Origin: JBBDXA01 sp040902585
GTDB lineage: Bacteria; Planctomycetota; Phycisphaerae; Phycisphaerales; Phycisphaeraceae
DNA: 6,733 nt
Assembly: GCA_040902585.1 (NCBI GenBank)
Contig: JBBDXA010000068.1
Location: 1 to 6,733, forward strand
Direction of reading: 5' to 3'
Shown here: one piece after another, positions 1 through 5,680 of the stretch
Position numbering within the stretch: position 1 is the stretch's first letter
Layout of the letters: the number at the start of each line of letters is the position of its first letter
Translations under genes and position numbers: made by a program
Notes under the pieces: model-generated
What the model was told of the DNA's origin: nothing
The model's database searches: none
Seen by the model: only the letters and a program-made list of their open reading frames with translations

Positions 1-477
1 TTGACTTTGTTCGCCCGACCCTCCCCCCGCCCCTCCCTGGGAGGGAGGGGAGTTAATCTTCTCCGCGCTATTCGCGGTGAGTTTTGCCGAGGGCGGCTCG
101 ATGGTGCTGAGAATGATGCGCACGGAGGGCCCGAGCTGATGCGGCAGCCAGGAGAGGTCGTGGCCGCCGTTGAGCTGGTTGACCGCGTCGATGATGAGAA
201 CGACTTTGGTGGGGCCGGCGTAGGTGGCGAGTCGCTCGAAGAGTCGCTTGCGCAGGCTGTCGAAGTCCTGTCGTGGTTCTTCGGCTGGCACGGTTTTGCC
301 GTCGGGCGATTCACCTGTTTGTGCCCTCGCTTGCGGTGTCGACCACTCGATGCCGCTTTGGTCGAGTTCGCCCAGTAGCCGCTGAAGGATCGGATGCACA
401 TCGGCTGATCGCTGCGTAGCCCCGACGAAGTGGGGGATTACGAAGTAGGCTGCTGTGGTTGTGCCGTCTGATCGAGC
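1..477 (-). pseudogene. Continuation of the NACHT ATPase in the -1 frame, running off the window edge
   Basis: On the minus strand, the frame whose codons occupy 445-447, 442-444 and so on down to 1-3 is open to the window start. It encodes the expected next part of the NACHT domain. It begins near DGTTTAAYFVIPHFVGAT (HFVGA is a strand conserved after the P-loop in TEP1/NPHP3-type proteins) and continues with a helical LQRLLGEL segment. A clear Walker B follows, VVLIIDAVNQL, at nt 172-204, and then WLPHQL and RIILST at about 100-160. This frame has no plausible start of its own and differs from the upstream frame by a net loss of one base (or gain of two) somewhere around 448-480. The last about 17 residues are Gly/Pro/Ser-rich and come from a G-rich repeat, so they do not look like NACHT sequence. 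The gene is probably inactive unless the shift is a sequencing error. Confidence 0.75.
14..50. repeat. GC-rich palindromic element with G-quadruplex potential
   Basis: CCCTCCC (31-37) and GGGAGGG (39-45) form a perfect 7-base inverted repeat around a single T. A second register pairs CCCCTCCC (30-37) with GGGAGGGG (43-50). On the minus strand the C-tracts at 35-37, 30-33, 23-28, 19-21 and 14-16 become five G-tracts separated by 1-2 bases, a textbook G-quadruplex motif. The element resembles the dispersed GC-rich palindromes found in multiple copies in some bacterial genomes, but copy number cannot be seen here. It lies inside the open frame of the broken NACHT gene. Confidence 0.55.
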
Positions 478-1499
478 GTGCTCGCGATGCCGACGAGGCG
501 GTGCCCCGCATTCGCCAGGAGCTGACATAGTTTCGACAGCAACGCCGACTTGCCCTGTCCGGCCACCGCCTGCACCACGCAGATGCGCGGCAAGTCTTGA
601 GTTGAGGCGTCGCCGTCGATGAACGCCTGCAAGTCCGCCAGTTCCTGAGTCCTGCCTTGGAACCATCGCAGCCGGTCGCCCGCGAATCGCGCCATCTGCT
701 CCGCCTGGGCCGGCAGCGAATCGTCCTTCTCCGGCGGCGCGATCTTCGCAAGCAGTTGCTCCCACAATTCCTGCGGGACAGGCTGGGCGTCGTCTGTGTA
801 CCACGGCTTCTCGTTCGGATCGCAGCCGAGCACCTGCCGCCAGAGTTCGGGGGTGACGTGATTCGGATCGCGCAGGATGGCGGACCAGAGGTCGTCGAGC
901 ACCATCGTGCCGAAGTCTTCAAGGTCGGTGAAGTCGTTGCCGGTCCACCGACAGTCGTAGTAATGCGCAGGCCGGCCGCAGGCGAGGATGTCGTTCTTGA
1001 GCTTGTCGAGTTCAGTGACATACTCAACGTCGACGTATCGCTCGCGCGCCTCCGGCGGCGCGCTGGCGGGCAGTGGCGTGCGGCGAAGATAGAAGTAGCT
1101 TTTGGGCCGCAGCTTGGTGTCGAGGTAGCCGTAGCGGATTTCCATCTCGGTGATGGACTTGCCGAGGTACGCCGGCTTCTTGTCCTTGTCTTTCTCACCT
1201 TCCTTGAGCTTCTCCTCGGTGGGCACGTAGCCATAGCGCTGGCCGAGGATGCCGACGAAGAACGGCTGCACCTTCTCAATCCACTTGCGGCAGTAGGCCC
1301 AGGAGTTGGCGGTTTCGCCATCGACGGTCTTGCTGGGTACGCCCCAGCGCAGGTCGACGTCGTAGAGCGACAGGCCCAGCCGGGCGAGCCGGTCGCGCAG
1401 CTCGGGAAAGACGACGGTGACCAGATGATCGCGTTCCGCGTGCATGTCGCGGAAGGTGGAGGAGATGAACACGCGGACGTGGCGGTCGTGGCCGGACAT
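438..1499 (-). CDS. DUF4062-NACHT (STAND/NLR-like) ATPase, upstream part of a frameshifted gene
   Basis: Encodes 353 residues before a premature stop. Residues 7-14 (HVRVFISS) followed by TFRDMHAERD are the signature of the DUF4062 N-terminal domain. The segment LYDVDLRWGV (46-54) and FFVGILGQRYGY (80-91) are also typical of this domain in TEP1/NPHP3-like NTPases. A linker (about 100-300) leads to a NACHT P-loop, AVAGQGKSA, at 311-319 (nt 543-569). The protein then stops about 35 residues later, far short of a complete NACHT module. The missing part is readable in another frame downstream (see 1-477). Family knowledge: such proteins are signal-transducing NTPases, and many bacterial STAND ATPases act in phage defence; the defence role here is inferred. 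I chose ATG 1499 because the conserved domain begins right after it. The frame is open up to an ATG at 1694, but that extension looks non-conserved. No good Shine-Dalgarno sequence precedes 1499. Confidence 0.82.
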   Translation of the reverse strand: MSGHDRHVRVFISSTFRDMHAERDHLVTVVFPELRDRLARLGLSLYDVDLRWGVPSKTVDGETANSWAYCRKWIEKVQPFFVGILGQRYGYVPTEEKLKEGEKDKDKKPAYLGKSITEMEIRYGYLDTKLRPKSYFYLRRTPLPASAPPEARERYVDVEYVTELDKLKNDILACGRPAHYYDCRWTGNDFTDLEDFGTMVLDDLWSAILRDPNHVTPELWRQVLGCDPNEKPWYTDDAQPVPQELWEQLLAKIAPPEKDDSLPAQAEQMARFAGDRLRWFQGRTQELADLQAFIDGDASTQDLPRICVVQAVAGQGKSALLSKLCQLLANAGHRLVGIASTLDQTAQPQQPTS

Positions 1500-1533
1500 G
1501 GGAAGCCCGCAGGGGAAGGTGGACAATCGCAGC

Positions 1534-1562
1534 ATCGTCGGACGAAGGAACGCCAGCGTCAA
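1534..1562 (-). promoter_or_regulatory. Candidate sigma70-type promoter for the DUF4062-NACHT gene
   Basis: Reading the minus strand, TTGACG (1562-1557) is followed after 17 bases by GACGAT (1539-1534). The -35 matches at five of six positions and the -10 at three. Transcription would begin near 1527, about 28 bases before ATG 1499, and this supports 1499 over the upstream start at 1694. The -10 is weak and the sequence GC-rich, so a chance match is quite possible. Confidence 0.25.
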
Positions 1563-1579
1563 GCGCGGCTGATGGAACG

Positions 1580-1598
1580 CGGTCAGTTGCGCTGACCG
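1580..1598. repeat. Perfect 7-bp inverted repeat upstream of the NACHT gene
   Basis: CGGTCAG (1580-1586) and CTGACCG (1592-1598) flank a 5-base loop TTGCG. It sits between the helicase stop (1743) and the NACHT start (1499), just upstream of the candidate -35 box on the minus strand. No T-tract follows on either strand, so an intrinsic terminator is unlikely. It could be an operator or a chance hairpin. The rest of 1500-1742 shows nothing else I recognise. Confidence 0.3.
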
Positions 1599-1742
1599 GT
1601 CGAGCCGGCGGCCACCGCCGCCGACGTGCGCACTGTCCTGCGAAAGGCTGGCGTCACCGTAGCCGTCACACGATCCTGAGATTTCGATAGACATCCCAAT
1701 CGTTGCGCTGATGCGAACTCCCCACAGCTTTACAGCGACATG

Positions 1743-3422
1743 TCATCTACCCAATCCCTCAGCGAGATCACTCAAAAACTCCGACGCTGGCTGGACGCCC
1801 GTGACCATCAGGTCGTCCCGCGCACGGGTACAAGCGACGTAGAGAAGATGCCGCTCGGTGGCGTAGATCTCCGCCAGGTCCGAGTCATCCGTGGCCTCCT
1901 CGATTCGCGGCTGTAGCGGAATGACCTCGTCGTCGCATGCCATGACAACCACCACGCGGAATTCGAGCCCCTTGGCACGGTGCATTGTTCCGACGGCGAC
2001 ATGTCCCCTCAATCCTTCGACGCGATCCGAGAGTTCTACGTGCTTTGCGCCGACCGCTTCGACTGCCGCCGCGGCCCGCGACATCTGATCATGCGATCGC
2101 ACGAACACGCCGATCTCGTGGGGCTCAACCCCCGCCTCCAGATGGCCTCGCAACCAAGTGCCCACAGCGTCGCTCTCCTTCGCGGCCGACTCGAACGTCG
2201 CAATCGTCGGACGCGGCCCATCGAACACCGACACGGTCCCACGCCGATCATCGACGAGCCCGTCCACGTCAGCAATCTCCTTGCCGAGCAACTGCTCCGT
2301 CTGCACGCGGATCTGATGCGATGTGCGGTAGTTGATGCGCAGTGTCTTCGAACGTCCGCGCACATCGACGCCCAGCGACTTCCATGAGAAGGGCAACTGG
2401 AATATGCGCTGGCCCAGATCGCCCGCGAAGAACAGGCTGTTGGGCCGATCGTTTCCCATCGCCGCGAGGAACTTGAGCTGCGGCACGTTCAGGTCCTGCG
2501 CCTCGTCCACGACGACATAATCAAACGGCGACTGCTTCGTTGCTGCCAGCTTTTCAGTGACCTGCGCAAACACCGCCGCCTGTGTCGTCAGGCCGCTCTC
2601 CGTCAGCTTCGTGTACACCTTGCTCATCAACGCCCACAGGTTCGTACGCTGGTTCGCGCTCAGCCTTCGCTTACGCCCCAACCGGCTCGCGTTCAGATAA
2701 TCACCCTGGTCTTTGATCTGCCACGCATCGACCACCTGTTCCCATTCCGTCATCAGAAAGTTCACGCTGAATGTGCATCCTGGACTCGCGGCGACTACGC
2801 CCTTCATGATCTCGCGAACCCGATCCTGTGTCGCGATGGTCACCTTCCTCACCAGCGTCTCATGAAGCCGTCGGCCGATCTCGTCGATCGCGTGTGCCTC
2901 GATCCGCTCCGCCAGCCGCGGCTCATTGCTGATCAGCCGAATCAACCGGGTGCGCAGAGCACCAGCCAGCACTTGCGAGTACGTCGTCAACAGGACGCGA
3001 GACTCCGGGTGCTTCCGCGCCAGGTGAACCGCTCGGTGCAGCGCCACGATCGTCTTCCCCGTGCCGGCTGAACCGGCGACGCGGGCCGGGCCGTTGTAGT
3101 CACGCTCGACCAACTCGCGCTGGGCCGGGTGCAGAAAGATCGTCCACTGCTCCCACGGATAATCCAGTGCCCGCTGCAACTCCTCGACATTGGTCATCAC
3201 GCGGAAGCGTCGCTGGGCATCGGGATGATCGAACGGACTCACATCCGGCGCGGGCGGTGTCGCGATGGCGGGTGTGCCGCCCGTGGCCAGCTCCAACAGC
3301 GCCTCGGCCGCTTCCTTCGGCAGATGCTCGCACAACGGGAAGAGCGTCTCCTCCGTGACGGTGCGCACATCAGCCAACCACTCGGCCGGTACGCCGTAGC
3401 TGAGCAGATCGTTCTCATCCAC
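1743..3422 (-). CDS. UvrD/Rep-type superfamily 1 DNA helicase, apparently N-terminally shortened
   Basis: A 559-residue ATP-dependent helicase/translocase with the SF1A motifs in order. Motif I is AGSAGTGKT (116-124), preceded by the Q-motif-like FLHPAQRELVERD (96-108). The others are Walker B VVVDEAQD (303-310), motif III GDLGQRIF (334-341), motif IV-like NYRTSHQI (364-371), motif V GTMHRAKGLEF (478-488) and motif VI YVACTRARDDL (528-538). All key residues are present, so the motor core looks intact. As I recall them, relatives carry a RelE/ParE-like domain and linker ahead of a segment reading LFAGV.DEDLL. That segment is seen here as LFAGVDENDLL, but it straddles the GTG chosen as start, so homology continues upstream of the first canonical start codon. 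The frame is closed by a TGA at 3483-3485. The gene lies 40 bases after the methyltransferase-tail ORF on the same strand. Substrate and partners are not evident; a defence or repair role is inferred from context. Confidence 0.88.
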   Translation of the reverse strand: MDENDLLSYGVPAEWLADVRTVTEETLFPLCEHLPKEAAEALLELATGGTPAIATPPAPDVSPFDHPDAQRRFRVMTNVEELQRALDYPWEQWTIFLHPAQRELVERDYNGPARVAGSAGTGKTIVALHRAVHLARKHPESRVLLTTYSQVLAGALRTRLIRLISNEPRLAERIEAHAIDEIGRRLHETLVRKVTIATQDRVREIMKGVVAASPGCTFSVNFLMTEWEQVVDAWQIKDQGDYLNASRLGRKRRLSANQRTNLWALMSKVYTKLTESGLTTQAAVFAQVTEKLAATKQSPFDYVVVDEAQDLNVPQLKFLAAMGNDRPNSLFFAGDLGQRIFQLPFSWKSLGVDVRGRSKTLRINYRTSHQIRVQTEQLLGKEIADVDGLVDDRRGTVSVFDGPRPTIATFESAAKESDAVGTWLRGHLEAGVEPHEIGVFVRSHDQMSRAAAAVEAVGAKHVELSDRVEGLRGHVAVGTMHRAKGLEFRVVVVMACDDEVIPLQPRIEEATDDSDLAEIYATERHLLYVACTRARDDLMVTGVQPASEFLSDLAEGLGR

Positions 3423-3451
3423 ACCCGCGAACAGCGGCAGCAGCGGCTCCG

Positions 3452-3459
3452 CCTCCCCT
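3452..3459 (-). promoter_or_regulatory. Strong Shine-Dalgarno-like AGGGGAGG without a canonical start at the right distance
   Basis: Minus-strand AGGGGAGG lies just after the stop of the upstream ORF (3463-3465). Eight bases further on, in the helicase frame, is CTG (3443-3441). The first GTG is about 29 bases away at 3422 and has no Shine-Dalgarno of its own. Either initiation uses CTG, or this is a leftover site from a rearranged gene, or the purine run is accidental. Confidence 0.35.
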
Positions 3460-3462
3460 ATT

Positions 3463-4164
3463 CTACTCCACCCTAAACACCTTCATCACCTCATCCCCCA
3501 AATGATTAATCACCTTCACCGCGATCTTCCCGCCCGCCGGCTTATCGAACGTCCTTGACGTATCGCTGTTCAGCGTTGCCCATGCCTCCTCGTTGATCTC
3601 CGCCTTGAGCGTTGTCTTCAGGGCCTTATAAGGATCGCTCGCGCCGAGGAAATACGCGTGGCGGACGAAGAAGCTTTCGTCGTTGTAATCCGTGTCGATG
3701 AACCAGCAGGCGATGCCCTCAGCCCCGTCGCTGCGGACTTCGCCGGTGCTCGGGTGGAACACATCCACGCCGTTGATCTTCACGCGCATCTGGCCTTGCA
3801 CGCCCTCTTCGCCCGCATCGAGCATCTGGATATCCGGCTCGCCGAAGATCACGAACAGGCTGACGAGCGCCGGCGGAGTGAGATCGATCCGAAGCTGCCC
3901 CAAGCGGGTCTCCAGCATGTCACGAGGAATCTGACGAAGCAGGAACTCCACCAGATCGTCCTGGCGAGGCTGCCCGAAGACCATTCGATACACTGCCAGC
4001 GAATTGCGAAGGGCCGGCAGCAGATCCGCATCGCGGCTAACGCCGTACCTCATGACACTTTCGAGACGCCATTTGGCCGCCAGCTCTCGAAACCGGCCCC
4101 TACGTGGCGTTTCCGATACGCGAAGTCTCAACACCACTCCGGATATCCCCCGCACACTCGGCAT
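3463..4164 (-). pseudogene. Chimeric remnant: helicase-like C-terminal tail joined to the C-terminus of an adenine DNA methyltransferase
   Basis: 233 codons. From about residue 100 to the end it matches the C-terminal tail of Type III/DISARM-like site-specific adenine methyltransferases: FVIFGEPDI (104-112), CWFIDTDYNDESFFVRHAYFLGA (153-175), and the ending KIAVKVINHLGDEVMKVFRV. The catalytic parts of such enzymes (SAM-binding FxGxG and DPPY motifs) are absent. Residues 38-98, with AVYRMVFGQPRQDDL (57-71) and LRIDLTPP (91-98), resemble the extreme C-terminus of large SNF2-type helicases found next to such methyltransferases. The simplest reading is a deletion that fused two neighbouring gene tails in frame near nt 3870. 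The first 37 residues look unrelated. An in-frame TGA lies at 4192-4194. ATG 4164 and ATG 4053 are both possible starts and neither has a Shine-Dalgarno. The methyltransferase assignment is firm by motif; the helicase part rests on memory of the family. Confidence 0.65.
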
Positions 4165-4535
4165 GTCCCAATCGGGAGCTATGAGGGGTATTCAGGCGAC
4201 GCCCGTTGGGGCAATGAATGGACCGAACCGCCGTCCTCGACAGGATTGCCTCGCGCGCGAGAATGGTCACCTATTCGAGTTGCTCGCCCCAATTCCACGA
4301 CCCCTGCGGTTCCGCGCCGCCTGCTCACGTGGTGCCTCGTCAAGTTTCGCCAGCCCCCGTTGCACAATCGCCCACGCCCTTCCACACCTGCTCGAAACCC
4401 AACGCCTAAGTGCTTGAGCATCCGATGCACCGATGATCGCGTTCATCAACTCGCTCTTTTAGGCTTGGCAAGTCGCGCTAGTTGGCTGGGGGTCGGTCTC
4501 CCCTGAAGAGCCGCGAGTACATTTTGATATACCTA
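4165..4535. other. Intergenic stretch between the opposed gene blocks, no gene recognised
   Basis: I translated the minus strand of this stretch and looked over the plus-strand frames. Open stretches exist, such as one of 60 codons on the minus strand at 4267-4449, but none shows a motif, a start with ribosome binding site or a family I know. Given the truncated ORF to its left, the DNA may be residue of a rearrangement. The right edge becomes AT-rich, in contrast to its surroundings, and leads into the candidate promoter. Confidence 0.5.
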
Positions 4536-4563
4536 TTGACTTATGAGAATATGAATGTATCAT
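4536..4563 (+). promoter_or_regulatory. Candidate sigma70-type promoter for the phosphatase-recombinase operon
   Basis: TTGACT (4536-4541) and TATCAT (4558-4563) are separated by 16 bases, each one mismatch from consensus, inside the only clearly AT-rich patch of the window (about 4521-4563). The predicted start near 4570 would leave a leader of about 11 bases that begins right at the GGAGG site (4570-4574). That is very short. An alternative TTGATA (4524-4529) with a weak GAATAT (4547-4552) would give a longer leader. Confidence 0.45.
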
Positions 4564-4569
4564 GCTGGT

Positions 4570-4574
4570 GGAGG
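4570..4574 (+). promoter_or_regulatory. Ribosome binding site GGAGG fixing the phosphatase start
   Basis: GGAGG ends 6 bases before ATG 4581. It favours this start over the TTG at 4482, whose added 33 residues would be read through the AT-rich promoter region. Confidence 0.7.
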
Positions 4575-4580
4575 TGCCCC

Positions 4581-5660
4581 ATGGCCCAGCACGAAACCGA
4601 ATCCAACCTTTCCACCGCCACCCTTGAAAACCAGGCAGTATCGGCTCCCACTGGCACCGGCTGGCGGCCTCGAATGCCCCTGCCCGACGGGCCGCTGGAC
4701 ATTCTCGGGGACATCCACGGGGAGCTGGATGCCCTTCGCGCGATCATGTCGCACCTGGGCTACGCGGAGAACGGGGATCACCCTGCGGGCCGGCGGATGG
4801 TCTTCGTGGGCGACCTGGTCGATCGCGGGCCCGACAGTCCGGGCGTCATCCGCCTGGTGTCAAACCTTGTCGATCGAGGCGTCGCGCAGGCCGTCATGGG
4901 CAACCACGATCTGAATGCCATTTCGCAGAATCAGAAGAAGGAGAACACCTGGTTCTTCGGGCATGGGCCGGTCCACAGTTTTGAACGGACGCCCAGCTCC
5001 GCGGAGGAACGGGAGCAGATCATCCAATTCATTGGGCGTCTGCCGCTGGCGCTCGAACGAGCCGGCCTGCGCGTGGTGCATGCCGCGTGGGATGACGAAG
5101 CCTTGAACGCGCTGGAGTCTGCCGGCGATCTGTTGACAGCGCTCACCGAACACCGCGCTCGCGTCGAGCAGGAACTGGGCGATGAAAGCGATCCAGTGGA
5201 GCGCTCTCTGGCACACCAGAACCGCAACCCTGTGAAGCTGTTGACCTCGGGGCCGGAGGTGCGAACGGCTCAGGCCATCCACGCCGGCGGCAAGATGTGC
5301 TTCCAGGCGCGGCATGCCTGGTGGGATGCGTATGACGATGAGCCGTTGGTCGTATTCGGCCACTACTCGCGCCTGTGGGACAAACGATTCCACAAGGGTG
5401 ACCAACTGTTCGACGGCTACCCGCTCAACAGCACCTTGGGGCGCGGCTTCAGCGGAGGCCGGAGCCGGGGGCGGGGGCGGGGCCGGGGGCGCGCGATCTG
5501 CGTTGACTATTCAGTCGGGGGCCGAATCGTGGATCGCAAGGCGGGCAACCTGAACGGCCCGTTCGTCGGCCGCCTCGGTGCCCTGCGGTGGCCCGAGCGC
5601 GAACTGGTCTTCGACGACGGCGAACGAATGCCGGTGATCGAACCTGAGGTTGTTTCCTGA
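4581..5660 (+). CDS. Calcineurin-like metallophosphatase (PrpE/ApaH/Ser-Thr phosphatase type)
   Basis: 359 residues. The two-metal phosphoesterase motifs occur in order: GDIHGE (43-48), GDLVDRGPDS (77-86), GNHD (107-110), a metal-binding His in VVHAAWD (165-171), and GHY (260-262). The DRGPDS form points to the PPP branch (bis(5'-nucleosyl)-tetraphosphatases PrpE/ApaH and bacterial Ser/Thr phosphatases) rather than nucleases of the Mre11 type. Expected chemistry is hydrolysis of a phosphoester or phosphoanhydride using two metal ions; the substrate cannot be read from sequence. No signal peptide or membrane segment is seen, so it is probably cytosolic. Oddities are a 35-residue non-conserved N-terminus and an SGGRSRGRGRGRGR insert (291-304) just before AICVDYSVG, a segment normally part of the compact core. 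It leads an operon: the recombinase ATG lies 20 bases after its stop. Confidence 0.88.
   Translation: MAQHETESNLSTATLENQAVSAPTGTGWRPRMPLPDGPLDILGDIHGELDALRAIMSHLGYAENGDHPAGRRMVFVGDLVDRGPDSPGVIRLVSNLVDRGVAQAVMGNHDLNAISQNQKKENTWFFGHGPVHSFERTPSSAEEREQIIQFIGRLPLALERAGLRVVHAAWDDEALNALESAGDLLTALTEHRARVEQELGDESDPVERSLAHQNRNPVKLLTSGPEVRTAQAIHAGGKMCFQARHAWWDAYDDEPLVVFGHYSRLWDKRFHKGDQLFDGYPLNSTLGRGFSGGRSRGRGRGRGRAICVDYSVGGRIVDRKAGNLNGPFVGRLGALRWPERELVFDDGERMPVIEPEVVS
5451..5492 (+). repeat. Arg-Gly repeat insert encoded by a G-quadruplex motif
   Basis: The coding strand holds G5-C-G5-C-G4-CC-G5 at 5467-5489, a canonical intramolecular G-quadruplex motif with 1-2 base loops. It is translated as RG repeats (phosphatase residues 296-304). 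The short GGGGGC unit suggests growth by replication slippage. Confidence 0.75.
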
Positions 5661-5669
5661 ACCCCTGAC

Positions 5670-5673
5670 GGAG
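5670..5673 (+). promoter_or_regulatory. Ribosome binding site GGAG for the recombinase
   Basis: GGAG lies 7 bases before ATG 5681. It lies only one base before GTG 5675, which therefore cannot use it, so ATG 5681 is preferred. Confidence 0.65.
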
Positions 5674-5680
5674 CGTGGTC

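Noticed and set aside
1..378. Plus-strand frame of 125 codons at the window start
   Set aside because: It is the exact codon-for-codon antisense of the resumed NACHT frame, which carries Walker B, so the minus strand is the real coding strand.
448..480. Programmed -1 ribosomal frameshifting in the NACHT gene
   Set aside because: No slippery heptamer is present before the stop and no obvious downstream stimulatory structure is seen, so a mutation or sequence error is simpler.
311..1321. Minus-strand open frame of 336 codons overlapping the NACHT gene
   Set aside because: Composition is Arg/Ser-rich as in out-of-frame translation, and it contains none of the NACHT motifs found in the other two frames.
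657..1595. Plus-strand open frame of 312 codons opposite the DUF4062-NACHT gene
   Set aside because: It lies antisense to a gene with clear domain motifs, has no recognisable domain and no ribosome binding site; long antisense frames are expected in GC-rich DNA.
1580..1598. Intrinsic terminator for the helicase transcript
   Set aside because: The stem is only 7 bp, about 145 bases past the stop, and no T-tract follows on the minus strand.
4267..4449. Minus-strand 60-codon frame that could be a remnant of the rearranged gene
   Set aside because: The peptide shows no motif I can tie to a helicase, methyltransferase or transposase, so I left it as unassigned intergenic DNA.
3658..4506. Plus-strand open frame of 282 codons across the methyltransferase tail and the intergenic region
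   Set aside because: It is antisense to the conserved methyltransferase motifs, and no domain is visible in its unpaired right half.
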